This document shows positions 27,512 through 36,661 of a DNA stretch of 64,000 nt, one piece after another (position 1 is the stretch's first letter; every line of letters starts with the position of its first letter). A program made the position numbers and the translations under genes. The notes beneath the pieces are model-generated. The model had not been told where the DNA came from, made no database searches, and saw only the letters and a list, made by a program, of their open reading frames with translations. Location: assembly GCA_047625975.1 (NCBI GenBank), contig JBLHRL010000010.1, positions 3,159 through 67,158 on the forward strand, read 5' to 3'. Origin of the DNA: Arenicella sp047625975 (GTDB lineage: Bacteria; Pseudomonadota; Gammaproteobacteria; Arenicellales; Arenicellaceae).

Positions 27512-30394
27512 ATGAGTCCTATGAGAATTAATAATAAAACCCGGATCGCGCAGGCTATTTCTGCGGCGACAGCTTCAAACACTAAAGGGCGATCAGCGAT
27601 GTTAGGCTTGGTACTCGGTGGTGCGATGATGGCTCCTGCCGGCGTATATGCCCAACAAGCAATCGGTGCGTCAAGTAATGCTTTGGAAGAAGTTGTCGTC
27701 ACTGGTATTCGCAGTAGTCTAAAGCGAGCGAGCGACATTAAACGAAATGCGAGTGGCGTAGTCGACGCTATCTCGGCGGAAGACATTGGTGTTTTCCCAG
27801 ATACAAACTTAGCTGAATCGCTTCAGCGTATTACCGGTGTTTCGATTGATCGATCACGTGGCGAAGGTAGCAAAGTAACTGTACGTGGCCTTGGCCCGAC
27901 ATTTAACTTGGTAACCTTGAATGGTCGCCAAATGCCAACCGCCAACGGTGACGACAGATCTTTTGATTTTGCCGACCTTGCCTCTGAAGGCGTTGCTGGC
28001 GTGCAAATTTATAAATCAGGTAACGCTGATGTCCCAAGTGGCGGTATCGGTTCTACTATTAACATTCAAACGACTCGGCCTCTAAGTAGCCCTGGCTTGA
28101 AGTCAGCGGTGTCTCTTAAAGCGGTACATGATACGTCTACTGACAAAGGCGAAGACATCACTCCTGAGATCTCTGGTATTTATAGCAATACCTTTGCTAA
28201 CGATACCTTTGGTATTGCTATCAGTGGTAGTTACCAACAGCGAGACAGCGGCGTAAACGAGGCAACAGTCGGCGATTACAACAACTTTCTTGGCACCGTT
28301 AATACTGACTGGGGTTCAAATCAGGGCACTCAGCAATGGGGCGGCCTGCCAACTAATGCAGCCCAAACTAATCGCCCAAGTGGTTCGGACATTTACGCTG
28401 TTCCACAAAGCATTGGTTATGAGATTGCAGAATTTAGTCGCGAGCGCCTAAACGGTCAACTGACGATGCAGTGGGACGCAACAGAAAATCTTAGAGCAAC
28501 GGTTGATTACACCTATTCTGAAGTAGACCTAGAGCGAACGTTCAACAACTATTCGGGTTGGTTTAATTTTGGCGCGCAAGTTACTGAGTACACCGATGGT
28601 CCAATCGCATCGCCAATTATCTATCAGGAAAATGGCGCAGCAACAGATTTCGCTATGGCCGCTGGCCGTGACGGTACGACGTCGAAAAACAACTCAATCG
28701 GACTTAACCTTGAATGGCAAGTGAATGATCGACTGAGTATGGAATTTGATTTTCATAGTTCGGAAGCTGAGACGGGTGCCAACGGCACCAACGGCACTTC
28801 ATCACAGTTAGCAATCGCCAGTTTTACGCGTGATGTAACGCGTGGCATTTTTGATGGTGATTTACCAATTCTGGAACTTGAATTGGCGCGTCCATTGAAT
28901 GCAAACGACATGATCGTTACGGGTAGCGTATTCGACAATAAAGCGACTAAGATGGAGATCGAGCAAACAACGTTGCGAGGTTCTTACGAAGTAAGTGACG
29001 CGAGTAGTATTGATTTTGGTGTACAACTGACCAATGTTGACAACCGCTCTCAGTTTGCCAATGTGCAACGTAATGATTGGGGTGGTACAACGCAGCCGGG
29101 TCAAATTGCCGACTTGTTAACGCCAGCGTCTGGGGCTAACGCATTCAATCAAATCTCAAACGGTAATGATCCGCGTCGTCAAGCTGATTTTTTCACCTTT
29201 GACATTGACGCCTTGGCAGCAAGAACAGTGGCATTAGGAGCAACTAATTCAACGCTGGGTGATTGCGGAACAGGTTTATGTTCAAGCAGTGTTTTTACCA
29301 CCGACCGAATTACTGAAGAAGAAACTACCGCACTCTACTTGCAATTCACCCACGATCGAGAGCTGGGCGACATCCCCGTGAACATCAAATTTGGATTGCG
29401 CTATGAGGAGACTGAGGTGGATTCTCGTGCATTAGTGCCGGCATACAGCACGGTCACTCAGCAAGGTGCTAATGAGTTTACTGCAATCCAATCCCTTGAT
29501 TCGAGTGGTCAAGCTATTCAAGATTTTACTCGATTAACTGGTAAGTATGATCATGTGTTACCTAACCTAGATGTAAAATTTGAGCTTAGTGATACCCTTG
29601 TAGCTCGCGCCTCTTTCAGCGAAACAGTCACACGACCAGACTTTACTGATATTCAAGGCGGTTTAACCATTGATAGTCTTATCCGCGTCAGTGGTGGTAA
29701 CGGTAACCGTGGTAATCCTGAGTTATTACCATTCGAGTCGCAGAATATTGACCTCTCACTGGAATATTATTTTGGTGAGGTTGATTATGCCTCGATTGGT
29801 TACTTCACTAAAGATGTGAGTAATTTCATTGGTATCAGTACGTTGCAAGACGAAGTCTTATTTCCAAATCTGATTCATCCAGCGACGGGTTCAGCCGTAA
29901 CATTTGATGTTACTGCACCAGTCAATCAAGAAGAAGCGACAATCGACGGTTGGGAAGTTGCGGTACAAAAGTCTTTTGGTGATAGCGGTTTTGGCGTAAT
30001 TGCCAATGCAACATTCGTGGAAGCTGATGTGGCGTTTGATAACTTAAGTCTGGATACTCAATTTGTTGTGACGGGTCTAAGTGATTCGGCCAACCTTATT
30101 GGTTATTTTGAAAATGAGAAATTTCAAGCACGACTTGCTTATAACTGGCGAGACGATTTCTATGCTGGCGGAACAGGTGCATCTTCGGGTACACCAGGGC
30201 CAAACAACATAGAAGCCTATGGTCAGTGGGACATGAGCGCTAGTTATAATGTTAGCGACAATTTAACGTTGTTTGTTGAAGGTTTGAATCTAACCGAAGA
30301 GACAACACGTTCATTTGGCCGTAGTACTCGTCAGGTTATTCGAGCGGGTCAATCAGGCGCACGTTATAACTTCGGTGTTCGTTATAACTTCTAG
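27512..30394 (+). CDS. TonB-dependent receptor for glucan oligosaccharides (inferred substrate)
   Basis: A 960-aa outer-membrane receptor. The leader ends near APAGVYAQQ (residue 48), then the TonB box LEEVVVTGIRSSLKRASDIKRNASGVVDAI..., with the plug signature AESLQRITGVSIDR and VRGLGPTFNLVTLNGR. A large barrel ends in a terminal RYNF. This large form, with EEVVVTGIR and the extended SLKRA sequence, is typical of carbohydrate-associated receptors in Caulobacter-, Xanthomonas- and Alteromonas-type bacteria. Flanking GH16/GH3 enzymes suggest beta-glucan fragments as cargo. It is followed by an intrinsic terminator and then by the halogenase module. A divergent membrane AraC regulator probably controls it. 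Confidence 0.9.
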   Translation: MSPMRINNKTRIAQAISAATASNTKGRSAMLGLVLGGAMMAPAGVYAQQAIGASSNALEEVVVTGIRSSLKRASDIKRNASGVVDAISAEDIGVFPDTNLAESLQRITGVSIDRSRGEGSKVTVRGLGPTFNLVTLNGRQMPTANGDDRSFDFADLASEGVAGVQIYKSGNADVPSGGIGSTINIQTTRPLSSPGLKSAVSLKAVHDTSTDKGEDITPEISGIYSNTFANDTFGIAISGSYQQRDSGVNEATVGDYNNFLGTVNTDWGSNQGTQQWGGLPTNAAQTNRPSGSDIYAVPQSIGYEIAEFSRERLNGQLTMQWDATENLRATVDYTYSEVDLERTFNNYSGWFNFGAQVTEYTDGPIASPIIYQENGAATDFAMAAGRDGTTSKNNSIGLNLEWQVNDRLSMEFDFHSSEAETGANGTNGTSSQLAIASFTRDVTRGIFDGDLPILELELARPLNANDMIVTGSVFDNKATKMEIEQTTLRGSYEVSDASSIDFGVQLTNVDNRSQFANVQRNDWGGTTQPGQIADLLTPASGANAFNQISNGNDPRRQADFFTFDIDALAARTVALGATNSTLGDCGTGLCSSSVFTTDRITEEETTALYLQFTHDRELGDIPVNIKFGLRYEETEVDSRALVPAYSTVTQQGANEFTAIQSLDSSGQAIQDFTRLTGKYDHVLPNLDVKFELSDTLVARASFSETVTRPDFTDIQGGLTIDSLIRVSGGNGNRGNPELLPFESQNIDLSLEYYFGEVDYASIGYFTKDVSNFIGISTLQDEVLFPNLIHPATGSAVTFDVTAPVNQEEATIDGWEVAVQKSFGDSGFGVIANATFVEADVAFDNLSLDTQFVVTGLSDSANLIGYFENEKFQARLAYNWRDDFYAGGTGASSGTPGPNNIEAYGQWDMSASYNVSDNLTLFVEGLNLTEETTRSFGRSTRQVIRAGQSGARYNFGVRYNF

Positions 30395-30511
30395 TACGCT
30401 CAATACTAAAATCTGAGCAGGCTGTTTGTCGGCATAAGCTAAGGCAGCCTTGGTTTCTAAAGCAAATTGTTTTAAACCAAAGGCTCGGAATTTTAAATTG
30501 ATGATGGATGG

Positions 30512-30542
30512 GGCTAGGTAGTTTAAACTATCTAGCCTTTTT
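30512..30542 (+). terminator. Rho-independent terminator after the TonB receptor
   Basis: GGCTAGGTAG and CTATCTAGCC form a 10-bp stem (one G-U pair) over a TTTAAA loop, followed directly by five T residues. It separates the receptor transcript from the halogenase gene, whose ATG is 46 bp downstream. Confidence 0.85.
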
Positions 30543-30588
30543 CTAATTTATGCGCAGCGCAAACTCAAAGAGACACTAAGGTATTTGA

Positions 30589-32151
30589 ATGAATAAACCG
30601 GTTCGGAAAATAGTGATCGTTGGCGGTGGTACAGCGGGTTGGCTAACCGCAGGCATACTGGCAAGTCATTATCAAACCGACGCCAAGGTTGGCCTTGAAA
30701 TAGTGCTGGTTGAGTCGCCAGACGTTGCCACCATTGGCGTAGGCGAAGGTACATGGCCTTCGATGCGCAGTACATTACAAAAAATGGGTATCTCCGAAAC
30801 GGAGTTTATTCGCGAATGCGACGCAAGCCTCAAACAAGGCTCTCGCTTCGATAATTGGGTGACTGGTGAAAATGATTACTACTATCACCCCTTCTCACTG
30901 CCACAAGCTTTCGGCGAATTCAATCTCGCGACTTATTGGCAAATGGTACGTGACAAAATAAGTTTTGCTGATGCGGTTTGTCAGCAGAGTAAACTGTGTG
31001 ACCGCGGGCTAGCGGCCAAGCAAATATCGACACCAGAATACGCATTTCATGCGAACTATGGTTACCACCTAGACGCTGGTAAGTTTGCGGTTTTTCTACA
31101 AAAGCACTGTGTTAATAAACTTGGCGTTAAACATACTCTCGATCACGTTACGGATGTTGTCGCCAAACCTAACGGCGACATAGAGTCAGTTAACACTAAG
31201 CTAAGCGGCGCCATCGATGGTGACTTATTCATTGATTGCACCGGCTTCGCCGCACTGCTGATTGGCGAGCATTACAAGGTGCCATTCAATAGTGTTAGTG
31301 ATGTTCTTTACAACGATACTGCACTAGCAATGCAAGTTCCGTACCCTAATGAGGATGACCCCATTGCCTCGCATACCTTATCCACGGCACAAAGTGCTGG
31401 GTGGATTTGGAATATTGGCTTGCCGACACGACGAGGCATAGGTCATGTCTATTCCAGTAAATTTATCAGTGACGAACATGCTGAACGTGAGCTGCGTGAT
31501 TATGTCGAGCCAATTGTGGGTCGCAGCAAAGCAGAGCAATTAAGTGTACGAAAGATTTCTATAACTCCCGGTTACCGAGCTGAATTCTGGCACCGTAATT
31601 GTGTTGCAATTGGTTTGTCAGCCGGTTTCGTCGAGCCTTTAGAAGCATCTGCCTTAGTCTTAGTTGAGACTTCTGCAAAAATGATAGCTCAAAAATTACC
31701 AGAGAACAGAGACTTAATGGCCATCACTGCCAAGCGATTTAATCAAAGGTTCACTAACCATTGGAGTCGAATAGTCGATTTTTTGAAATTACACTATCTA
31801 CTCAACCAGCAAGATGATAACGGTTACTGGCAGGCAAATCGTAATATAGAAAGTGTCCCCAGCAGTCTGCAAGAATCACTAACTTTGTGGCGATATCAAC
31901 CGCCTTGGTTAGAAGACGCTCCACAGTTCGATGAACTATTTTCTTCTGCCAGCTTTCAGTATGTAATTTATGGAATGGGCTTTGTCACGAAGCCAAGCCA
32001 GGTTGCGCTGCGTGAAGAAAGTTCTAATCTCGATAAGGCTAACGCGCTGTTTATGAGTAATGCTAAGAAAACCAATAGCTTGCTTAATACACTTCCAAGT
32101 AACAGAGATTTGCTTAATAAAATTGCAGAATTCGGCTTACCAAAAATATGA
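30589..32151 (+). CDS. Flavin-dependent tryptophan halogenase family protein 1
   Basis: A 520-aa protein of the PrnA-like superfamily. It has an FAD-binding GGGTAGW motif at residues 12-18, a VGVGEGTWPS-type loop near 50-58, and a candidate catalytic lysine K82 in ASLKQGSRF. The second family motif is altered: W272-I-W274-N-I276-G277 instead of WxWxIP. CTGFAALL near residue 220 is a further FAD-contact segment. Halogenases of this fold use FADH2, O2 and chloride or bromide to make a lysine-bound hypohalous species. No flavin reductase is nearby. Genes of this type recur beside TonB receptors with SapC and cupin partners; natural substrates are generally unknown. SapC starts 44 bp downstream. 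Confidence 0.85.
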   Translation: MNKPVRKIVIVGGGTAGWLTAGILASHYQTDAKVGLEIVLVESPDVATIGVGEGTWPSMRSTLQKMGISETEFIRECDASLKQGSRFDNWVTGENDYYYHPFSLPQAFGEFNLATYWQMVRDKISFADAVCQQSKLCDRGLAAKQISTPEYAFHANYGYHLDAGKFAVFLQKHCVNKLGVKHTLDHVTDVVAKPNGDIESVNTKLSGAIDGDLFIDCTGFAALLIGEHYKVPFNSVSDVLYNDTALAMQVPYPNEDDPIASHTLSTAQSAGWIWNIGLPTRRGIGHVYSSKFISDEHAERELRDYVEPIVGRSKAEQLSVRKISITPGYRAEFWHRNCVAIGLSAGFVEPLEASALVLVETSAKMIAQKLPENRDLMAITAKRFNQRFTNHWSRIVDFLKLHYLLNQQDDNGYWQANRNIESVPSSLQESLTLWRYQPPWLEDAPQFDELFSSASFQYVIYGMGFVTKPSQVALREESSNLDKANALFMSNAKKTNSLLNTLPSNRDLLNKIAEFGLPKI

Positions 32152-32195
32152 GAGTGCGGTTGTTATTCTCAATACAAACACACAAGTAGATAAAT

Positions 32196-32915
32196 ATGAC
32201 TAATTACGTTTCGCTTAACGATACCGAACATGCCAATCTAAGAGTAGTTACCACACGGTCTACTGAATATGGCGACAATGTTAATTACGCGATGACATTC
32301 CCGTTCGAGTTTCGAAATATTCAATCGTGTTATCCGATATTTTTTCAGAAAGAAGCCAGTACCGGAGCGTTTTTTCCGTTAGCGTTATTTGGCTTTGAAA
32401 AGGAAGAAAATTTATTTTTATCTGATGACGGATGGGATGCAGCATATGTGCCGATAATGGTCAGGAGACAACCCTTTCTAATTGGCTTTCAAGCGGACGG
32501 CGATGATCCTCAAAAAAAGACCCCAGTAGTTTCTATTGACCTAGATAATCCCAGAGTTAATGACTCTGAAGGTGAAGCTCTATTTCTAGAGCACGGCGGT
32601 ACCAGTGAGTTTTTGCAGCAAACCACGGCGAACCTTGAGTTGATACATCAAGCTAATCAACATAGCAAAGACTTTGTAGAGGTAATTATTGAACTCGAAT
32701 TACTCGAATCTGTCAGCGTTAATATTGAATTGCTCGATGGCAGTAGTAATCAACTTCTAGGCTTTTACACCATTAATGAAGACTTGGTTCAAAAACTTAG
32801 CGGTGACGTTCTTGCCGATTTAAACGCTAAGGGTTTTTTACAACCGTTGTTCATGGCATTGGCATCTCATACTTGCATTCGGTCACTGATTGATCGTAAG
32901 AACCAACGTCTGTAG
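32196..32915 (+). CDS. SapC family protein
   Basis: A 239-aa soluble-looking protein with the SapC-type opening NYAMTFPFEFRNIQSCYPIFFQK, then a GFEKEENLFL segment, AAYVPIMVRRQPFLIGF and a helical C-terminus with LIHQANQHSKDF. No signal peptide or membrane segment is visible. SapC proteins are named after an S-layer-associated gene, but their activity is not established. In TonB receptor clusters they regularly accompany tryptophan halogenase and cupin-8 genes, as here. It sits between halogenase 1 and cupin 1 on the same strand, with short gaps, and belongs to the same operon. Confidence 0.82.
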   Translation: MTNYVSLNDTEHANLRVVTTRSTEYGDNVNYAMTFPFEFRNIQSCYPIFFQKEASTGAFFPLALFGFEKEENLFLSDDGWDAAYVPIMVRRQPFLIGFQADGDDPQKKTPVVSIDLDNPRVNDSEGEALFLEHGGTSEFLQQTTANLELIHQANQHSKDFVEVIIELELLESVSVNIELLDGSSNQLLGFYTINEDLVQKLSGDVLADLNAKGFLQPLFMALASHTCIRSLIDRKNQRL

Positions 32916-32956
32916 CTGAAAATTGTGAGCCTGATAGCCAACCCTCAAAGTAAGAT

Positions 32957-33967
32957 ATGAGCCTTTCCGTTAAAAAGATAGAGTGCTTAGAAAACGGCAT
33001 CGTCGATTCTATACCTGAAGAGGTATTGTGTTCGACGCAACCGGTATTGCTCAAAGGTTTGGTCGACAGCTGGCCTATTGTGCAAGCGAGTAAGCAATCT
33101 GATCAAGCGGCGGCTAATTATATTCGCCGTTTTGACCAAGGAACTCCGATGACGGCCTACGAAGGTGTGTCTGAAAATAACGGGCGTATTTTTTACAATC
33201 AAGATTTCACTGGTTTCAATTTTCAGCGTACTCGGCAACCATTAGAGCAAATTTTGAAAAAGGTGTTCGCGGTTATCGATGATGTGGCCGCCCCAACATA
33301 CTACGTTGGCTCGACAATGGTCGACCATTGGCTGCCTGGCTTTCGAGCCGAAAATGATCTTGATCTTGGTATGCGAGATCGTTTGGTTAGCGTGTGGCTT
33401 GGCAATAGAAGTCAGATAGCGGCGCATTATGACTTTCCCAACAATATCGCTTGTTCGGTGGTTGGTCGTCGACGTGTGACTCTGTTTCCTCCAGAGCAGG
33501 CCAGTAATCTGTACGTAGGTCCCTTAGAGTTCACTCCCTCTGGCCAACCCATAAGTCTGGTTGACAGCTGTCAACCAGACTTTGAGAAATTTCCAAAATA
33601 CCAACTCGCATTGGATGCCTCTTATAGCGTTGAACTAGACGCTGGTGATGCTTTGTTTATCCCAAGTATGTGGTGGCACCATATAGAAGCACTCGATGGG
33701 TTTAACGTATTAGTCAACTATTGGTGGCGGTCAACACCAGCCTACCTAGGTTCGCCGTTAAATGCACTACATCATGCGGTGATGAGTTTGCGAGATTTGC
33801 CGCCAGAGCAACGCCAAGTCTGGAAGGCGATATTTGATCAATATGTGTTCAGCGATGATGAAAATGCGTTTGATCACATTCCGCACCACGCGCGTGGAAT
33901 ATTGTCTACGGTAGACGAAAAGTCTGCAAATTCTATTCGTGCGCAATTAGTTAAGTTTTTAAAGTAG
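32957..33967 (+). CDS. Cupin-8/JmjC-type Fe(II)-dependent oxygenase-like protein 1
   Basis: A 336-aa protein with a JmjC/cupin-8 double-stranded beta helix. The metal triad is visible: H157 and D159 in AAHYDFPNNIACSVVGRRRVTLF, and a distal histidine at 241 in PSMWWHHIEAL. The N-terminal block QPVLLKGLVDSWPIV is the usual entry to this family. Relatives are 2-oxoglutarate-dependent hydroxylases acting on protein side chains. The gene ends 13 bp before halogenase 2 on the same strand. Its closest relative in the window is the cupin at 35473-36480. Substrate unknown; hydroxylation of a protein or a halogenated aromatic are both possible. Confidence 0.85.
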   Translation: MSLSVKKIECLENGIVDSIPEEVLCSTQPVLLKGLVDSWPIVQASKQSDQAAANYIRRFDQGTPMTAYEGVSENNGRIFYNQDFTGFNFQRTRQPLEQILKKVFAVIDDVAAPTYYVGSTMVDHWLPGFRAENDLDLGMRDRLVSVWLGNRSQIAAHYDFPNNIACSVVGRRRVTLFPPEQASNLYVGPLEFTPSGQPISLVDSCQPDFEKFPKYQLALDASYSVELDAGDALFIPSMWWHHIEALDGFNVLVNYWWRSTPAYLGSPLNALHHAVMSLRDLPPEQRQVWKAIFDQYVFSDDENAFDHIPHHARGILSTVDEKSANSIRAQLVKFLK

Positions 33968-33980
33968 TTAGAGGTAAGAA

Positions 33981-35471
33981 GTGGAAAATAATAAAATTAA
34001 GAAGGTCGTTATTGCTGGTGGAGGCACCGCAGGCTGGATTGCTGCCGCGTCTCTGGCAAAGCTACTAGGGAAAAACTTAGACATCACACTGATTGAGTCT
34101 GATGACATACCGACGGTTGGTGTTGGTGAGGCCACGATTCCAACCTTGTTATCCCTACACGAGCTATTGGGCATAAATGAACAAGAGTTTATGGCCGAAG
34201 TTAACGGTACATTTAAACTTGGTATTTCGTTTGAAAATTGGCGTGATGTAGACCAAGACTACATTCATTCATTTGGATTTACCGGTAAGGATTGTTGGGC
34301 GGCTGGTTTTCAGCACTTTTGGCTGAAAGGTAAAGAGCTGGGAATAGCCAAAGATTTTGGTGAGTATTGTAGTGAGTTGGTTGCCGCCAAACAGGATAAA
34401 TTCGCCATCACACCCAAGCATGGCTTAAATTATGCCTACCACATTGACGCCGGCCTTTACGCTAAGTATTTGCGTAAGTTAGCCGAAAAGCATGGCGCCA
34501 AACGAGTCGAAGGTAAGATTGTCGAAGTCAGCCAGGACAATGAAAGTGGTTTTATCGACACATTAACCTTAGCGTCAGGTCAGGTTATTGACGGTGATCT
34601 ATTTATTGATTGCAGTGGCTTTCGTGGTTTGTTAATCGAGCAAACGCTGCATACTGGTTACGATGACTGGTCGCATTGGCTACCAATGAACAGCGCTATA
34701 GCGATGCAAACAGAGAAGACCGGAGAGCCTGTTCCTTATACCCGCGCGATAGCCCGCGATGCTGGTTGGCAGTGGCGAATTCCGCTGCAATCTCGGATGG
34801 GTAACGGGCTGGTTTTTTGTGACCGCTACATGAGTGACGATCAGGCGATACAAACCTTAATCGACAACGTTGAAGGGGAGAGAATTAATGAGCCGCGGGT
34901 TATTAAATTTAAAACCGGTATGCGCCGCAAACATTGGAATAAAAACGTCATCGCCATGGGCTTATCAAGTGGTTTCATCGAACCGCTTGAATCAACTAGC
35001 ATACATTTGGTGCAACGCAGCATCACTCGATTGATGCAAATGTTTCCCTACGATGGAATTCGCGAGCCGGATATCAACGAATTTAACTCACAGATGGAAT
35101 TCGAAATACTCAATATTCGAGATTTTATCGTATTGCATTATCATGTGACTAATCGAGGCGACACACCTTTCTGGCGTTTTTGCCGGTCAATGGATATCCC
35201 TGATTCTCTAAAGCACCGCATCGAGTTGTTTAAACAAACTGGGCGGGTATTTCAGATTCCTACTGAATTATTTGGTGAGAATTCGTGGACTCAGGTAATG
35301 CTCGGTCAGGGTTTAATGCCCGAGCAATACCACCCTATCGTTAATATGATGAGTGATGGAGAGCTGAAATCCTTTTTGGATGGTATTGATCAAACAGTGA
35401 ATAATTTGGTTGGCCAGCTTCCCAGTCATAAAGATTTCATTAATCACTACTGCAAGTCGAGCGTTGTTTAG
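33981..35471 (+). CDS. Flavin-dependent tryptophan halogenase family protein 2
   Basis: A 496-aa halogenase homologue with all landmark residues intact. GGGTAGW is at 13-19, VGVGEATIPT near 47-55, catalytic-type lysine K79 in NGTFKLGISF, and a full WxWxIP motif at residues 263-268 (WQWRIP), the motif said to exclude ordinary monooxygenase activity. It is thus the better candidate for real halogenation than halogenase 1. It is the last gene of the rightward halogenase-SapC-cupin-halogenase operon and ends 1 bp from the convergent cupin 2. Bromide would be plentiful if the host is marine, so bromination is as likely as chlorination. Confidence 0.88.
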   Translation: MENNKIKKVVIAGGGTAGWIAAASLAKLLGKNLDITLIESDDIPTVGVGEATIPTLLSLHELLGINEQEFMAEVNGTFKLGISFENWRDVDQDYIHSFGFTGKDCWAAGFQHFWLKGKELGIAKDFGEYCSELVAAKQDKFAITPKHGLNYAYHIDAGLYAKYLRKLAEKHGAKRVEGKIVEVSQDNESGFIDTLTLASGQVIDGDLFIDCSGFRGLLIEQTLHTGYDDWSHWLPMNSAIAMQTEKTGEPVPYTRAIARDAGWQWRIPLQSRMGNGLVFCDRYMSDDQAIQTLIDNVEGERINEPRVIKFKTGMRRKHWNKNVIAMGLSSGFIEPLESTSIHLVQRSITRLMQMFPYDGIREPDINEFNSQMEFEILNIRDFIVLHYHVTNRGDTPFWRFCRSMDIPDSLKHRIELFKQTGRVFQIPTELFGENSWTQVMLGQGLMPEQYHPIVNMMSDGELKSFLDGIDQTVNNLVGQLPSHKDFINHYCKSSVV

Positions 35472-35472
35472 T

Positions 35473-36480
35473 CTATTTTAAATGACTCTTCAAGAATTCG
35501 AAGACACTGTGTTGTTGTTCATCGGTTAGTGACGTTACCATATCATTCAGATCGGCCGGCAGATGAGCCTTCGGGTCGCCGCTTTTTTGAAATACAAAAT
35601 AATCAAAAAAGTGGCGCCAAGACTCACGTTGAGCTTCGCTGAGTTTGGCTACAGTTAGCATGCTGTGCGTCAGACTATGGTTGGGCGACAGCGAGCTAGA
35701 ATCTAAACCTCCCCACCAATAGTTTATTAAGATATTTATATCTTCCAATGATTCAACCGCATGCCACCAAGGTGTGGGGATAAAGATAGCATCACCGGGA
35801 TTTAGTGTGGCTTCACTCGCTGTAATTGCGGCCTCGCGGAACTTAGGAAAGCGCTCTAAATCAGGCTGCTTAAGATCGACCATGCTTATGGGCACACCAC
35901 CAGGTGCACCGAGTGTCGGGCCAACGTATAGGTTGGCGATTTGATTAGGAGGAAAAACGGTAAACTTACGTCGACCAGACACCACACAGGCAATATTGTC
36001 ATGCACGTCATAGTGCGGGGCAACCATCGCTCTATTGCCCAGCCAAAGAGTGGGCGTTACGGCCTCAGCCAGAATCGGATTCTTGTTGTCTAACTCAAAG
36101 CCAGGCAAAACATCCGACACTATCGCGGCTTGCACCGCCACCGCATGTGGTTTTGGATTACCTCGAAGGTCTAATAATTGCTCAAGAATTGCCGTGATCG
36201 CGCCTTGTGTGCGTTGAAAATTCACGCCCTGCAAGTCATTAGAATAGAAAAAACGGCCTTTAATCTCGGGTTCGCCTACAACCGTGTATACCGGAGTGTG
36301 GTTATCAAAAGAACTGATATAGCTAACCGCGTTTTTAACGCCTAGTTCAGAGGCTTGAACCATCGGCCAATCATTAACCAGGCCGCGTAGCACCGCGGGT
36401 TTATTTAGCGGGTAGATTTCATGGTTAAATTTTTCAGCACTAACTTCAGTCCACTCGGCTATTTTTTTGATATCGGGCAT
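35473..36480 (-). CDS. Cupin-8/JmjC-type Fe(II)-dependent oxygenase-like protein 2
   Basis: A 335-aa paralogue of cupin 1, with nearly identical residue spacing: H156 and D158 in APHYDVHDNIACVVSGRRKF, distal H240 in IPTPWWHAVESL, and entry block KPAVLRGLVNDWPMV. It faces the halogenase 2 gene tail-to-tail with 1 bp between stops, and has its own promoter region shared divergently with the malectin-GH16 gene (36481-36661). Duplication of a halogenase/cupin unit followed by inversion would explain the arrangement. No signal peptide is present, so it acts in the cytoplasm. Confidence 0.85.
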   Translation of the reverse strand: MPDIKKIAEWTEVSAEKFNHEIYPLNKPAVLRGLVNDWPMVQASELGVKNAVSYISSFDNHTPVYTVVGEPEIKGRFFYSNDLQGVNFQRTQGAITAILEQLLDLRGNPKPHAVAVQAAIVSDVLPGFELDNKNPILAEAVTPTLWLGNRAMVAPHYDVHDNIACVVSGRRKFTVFPPNQIANLYVGPTLGAPGGVPISMVDLKQPDLERFPKFREAAITASEATLNPGDAIFIPTPWWHAVESLEDINILINYWWGGLDSSSLSPNHSLTHSMLTVAKLSEAQRESWRHFFDYFVFQKSGDPKAHLPADLNDMVTSLTDEQQHSVFEFLKSHLK

Positions 36481-36661
36481 AGGGCTTTGAGTAAGATTTT
36501 TAAAGATGACAATTTATTTTAGCAATTTTTTGCTAGCAAATAGGCCAAGTTATGGAAAATACATTAATTTGGACGATCGTCAATCTATTCGATGGCAGTC
36601 TTATAAAAATAAAACTTCAGTTTTGAACGGTTCGAAAAAATAAAATTCTAAAAGGCCATCG

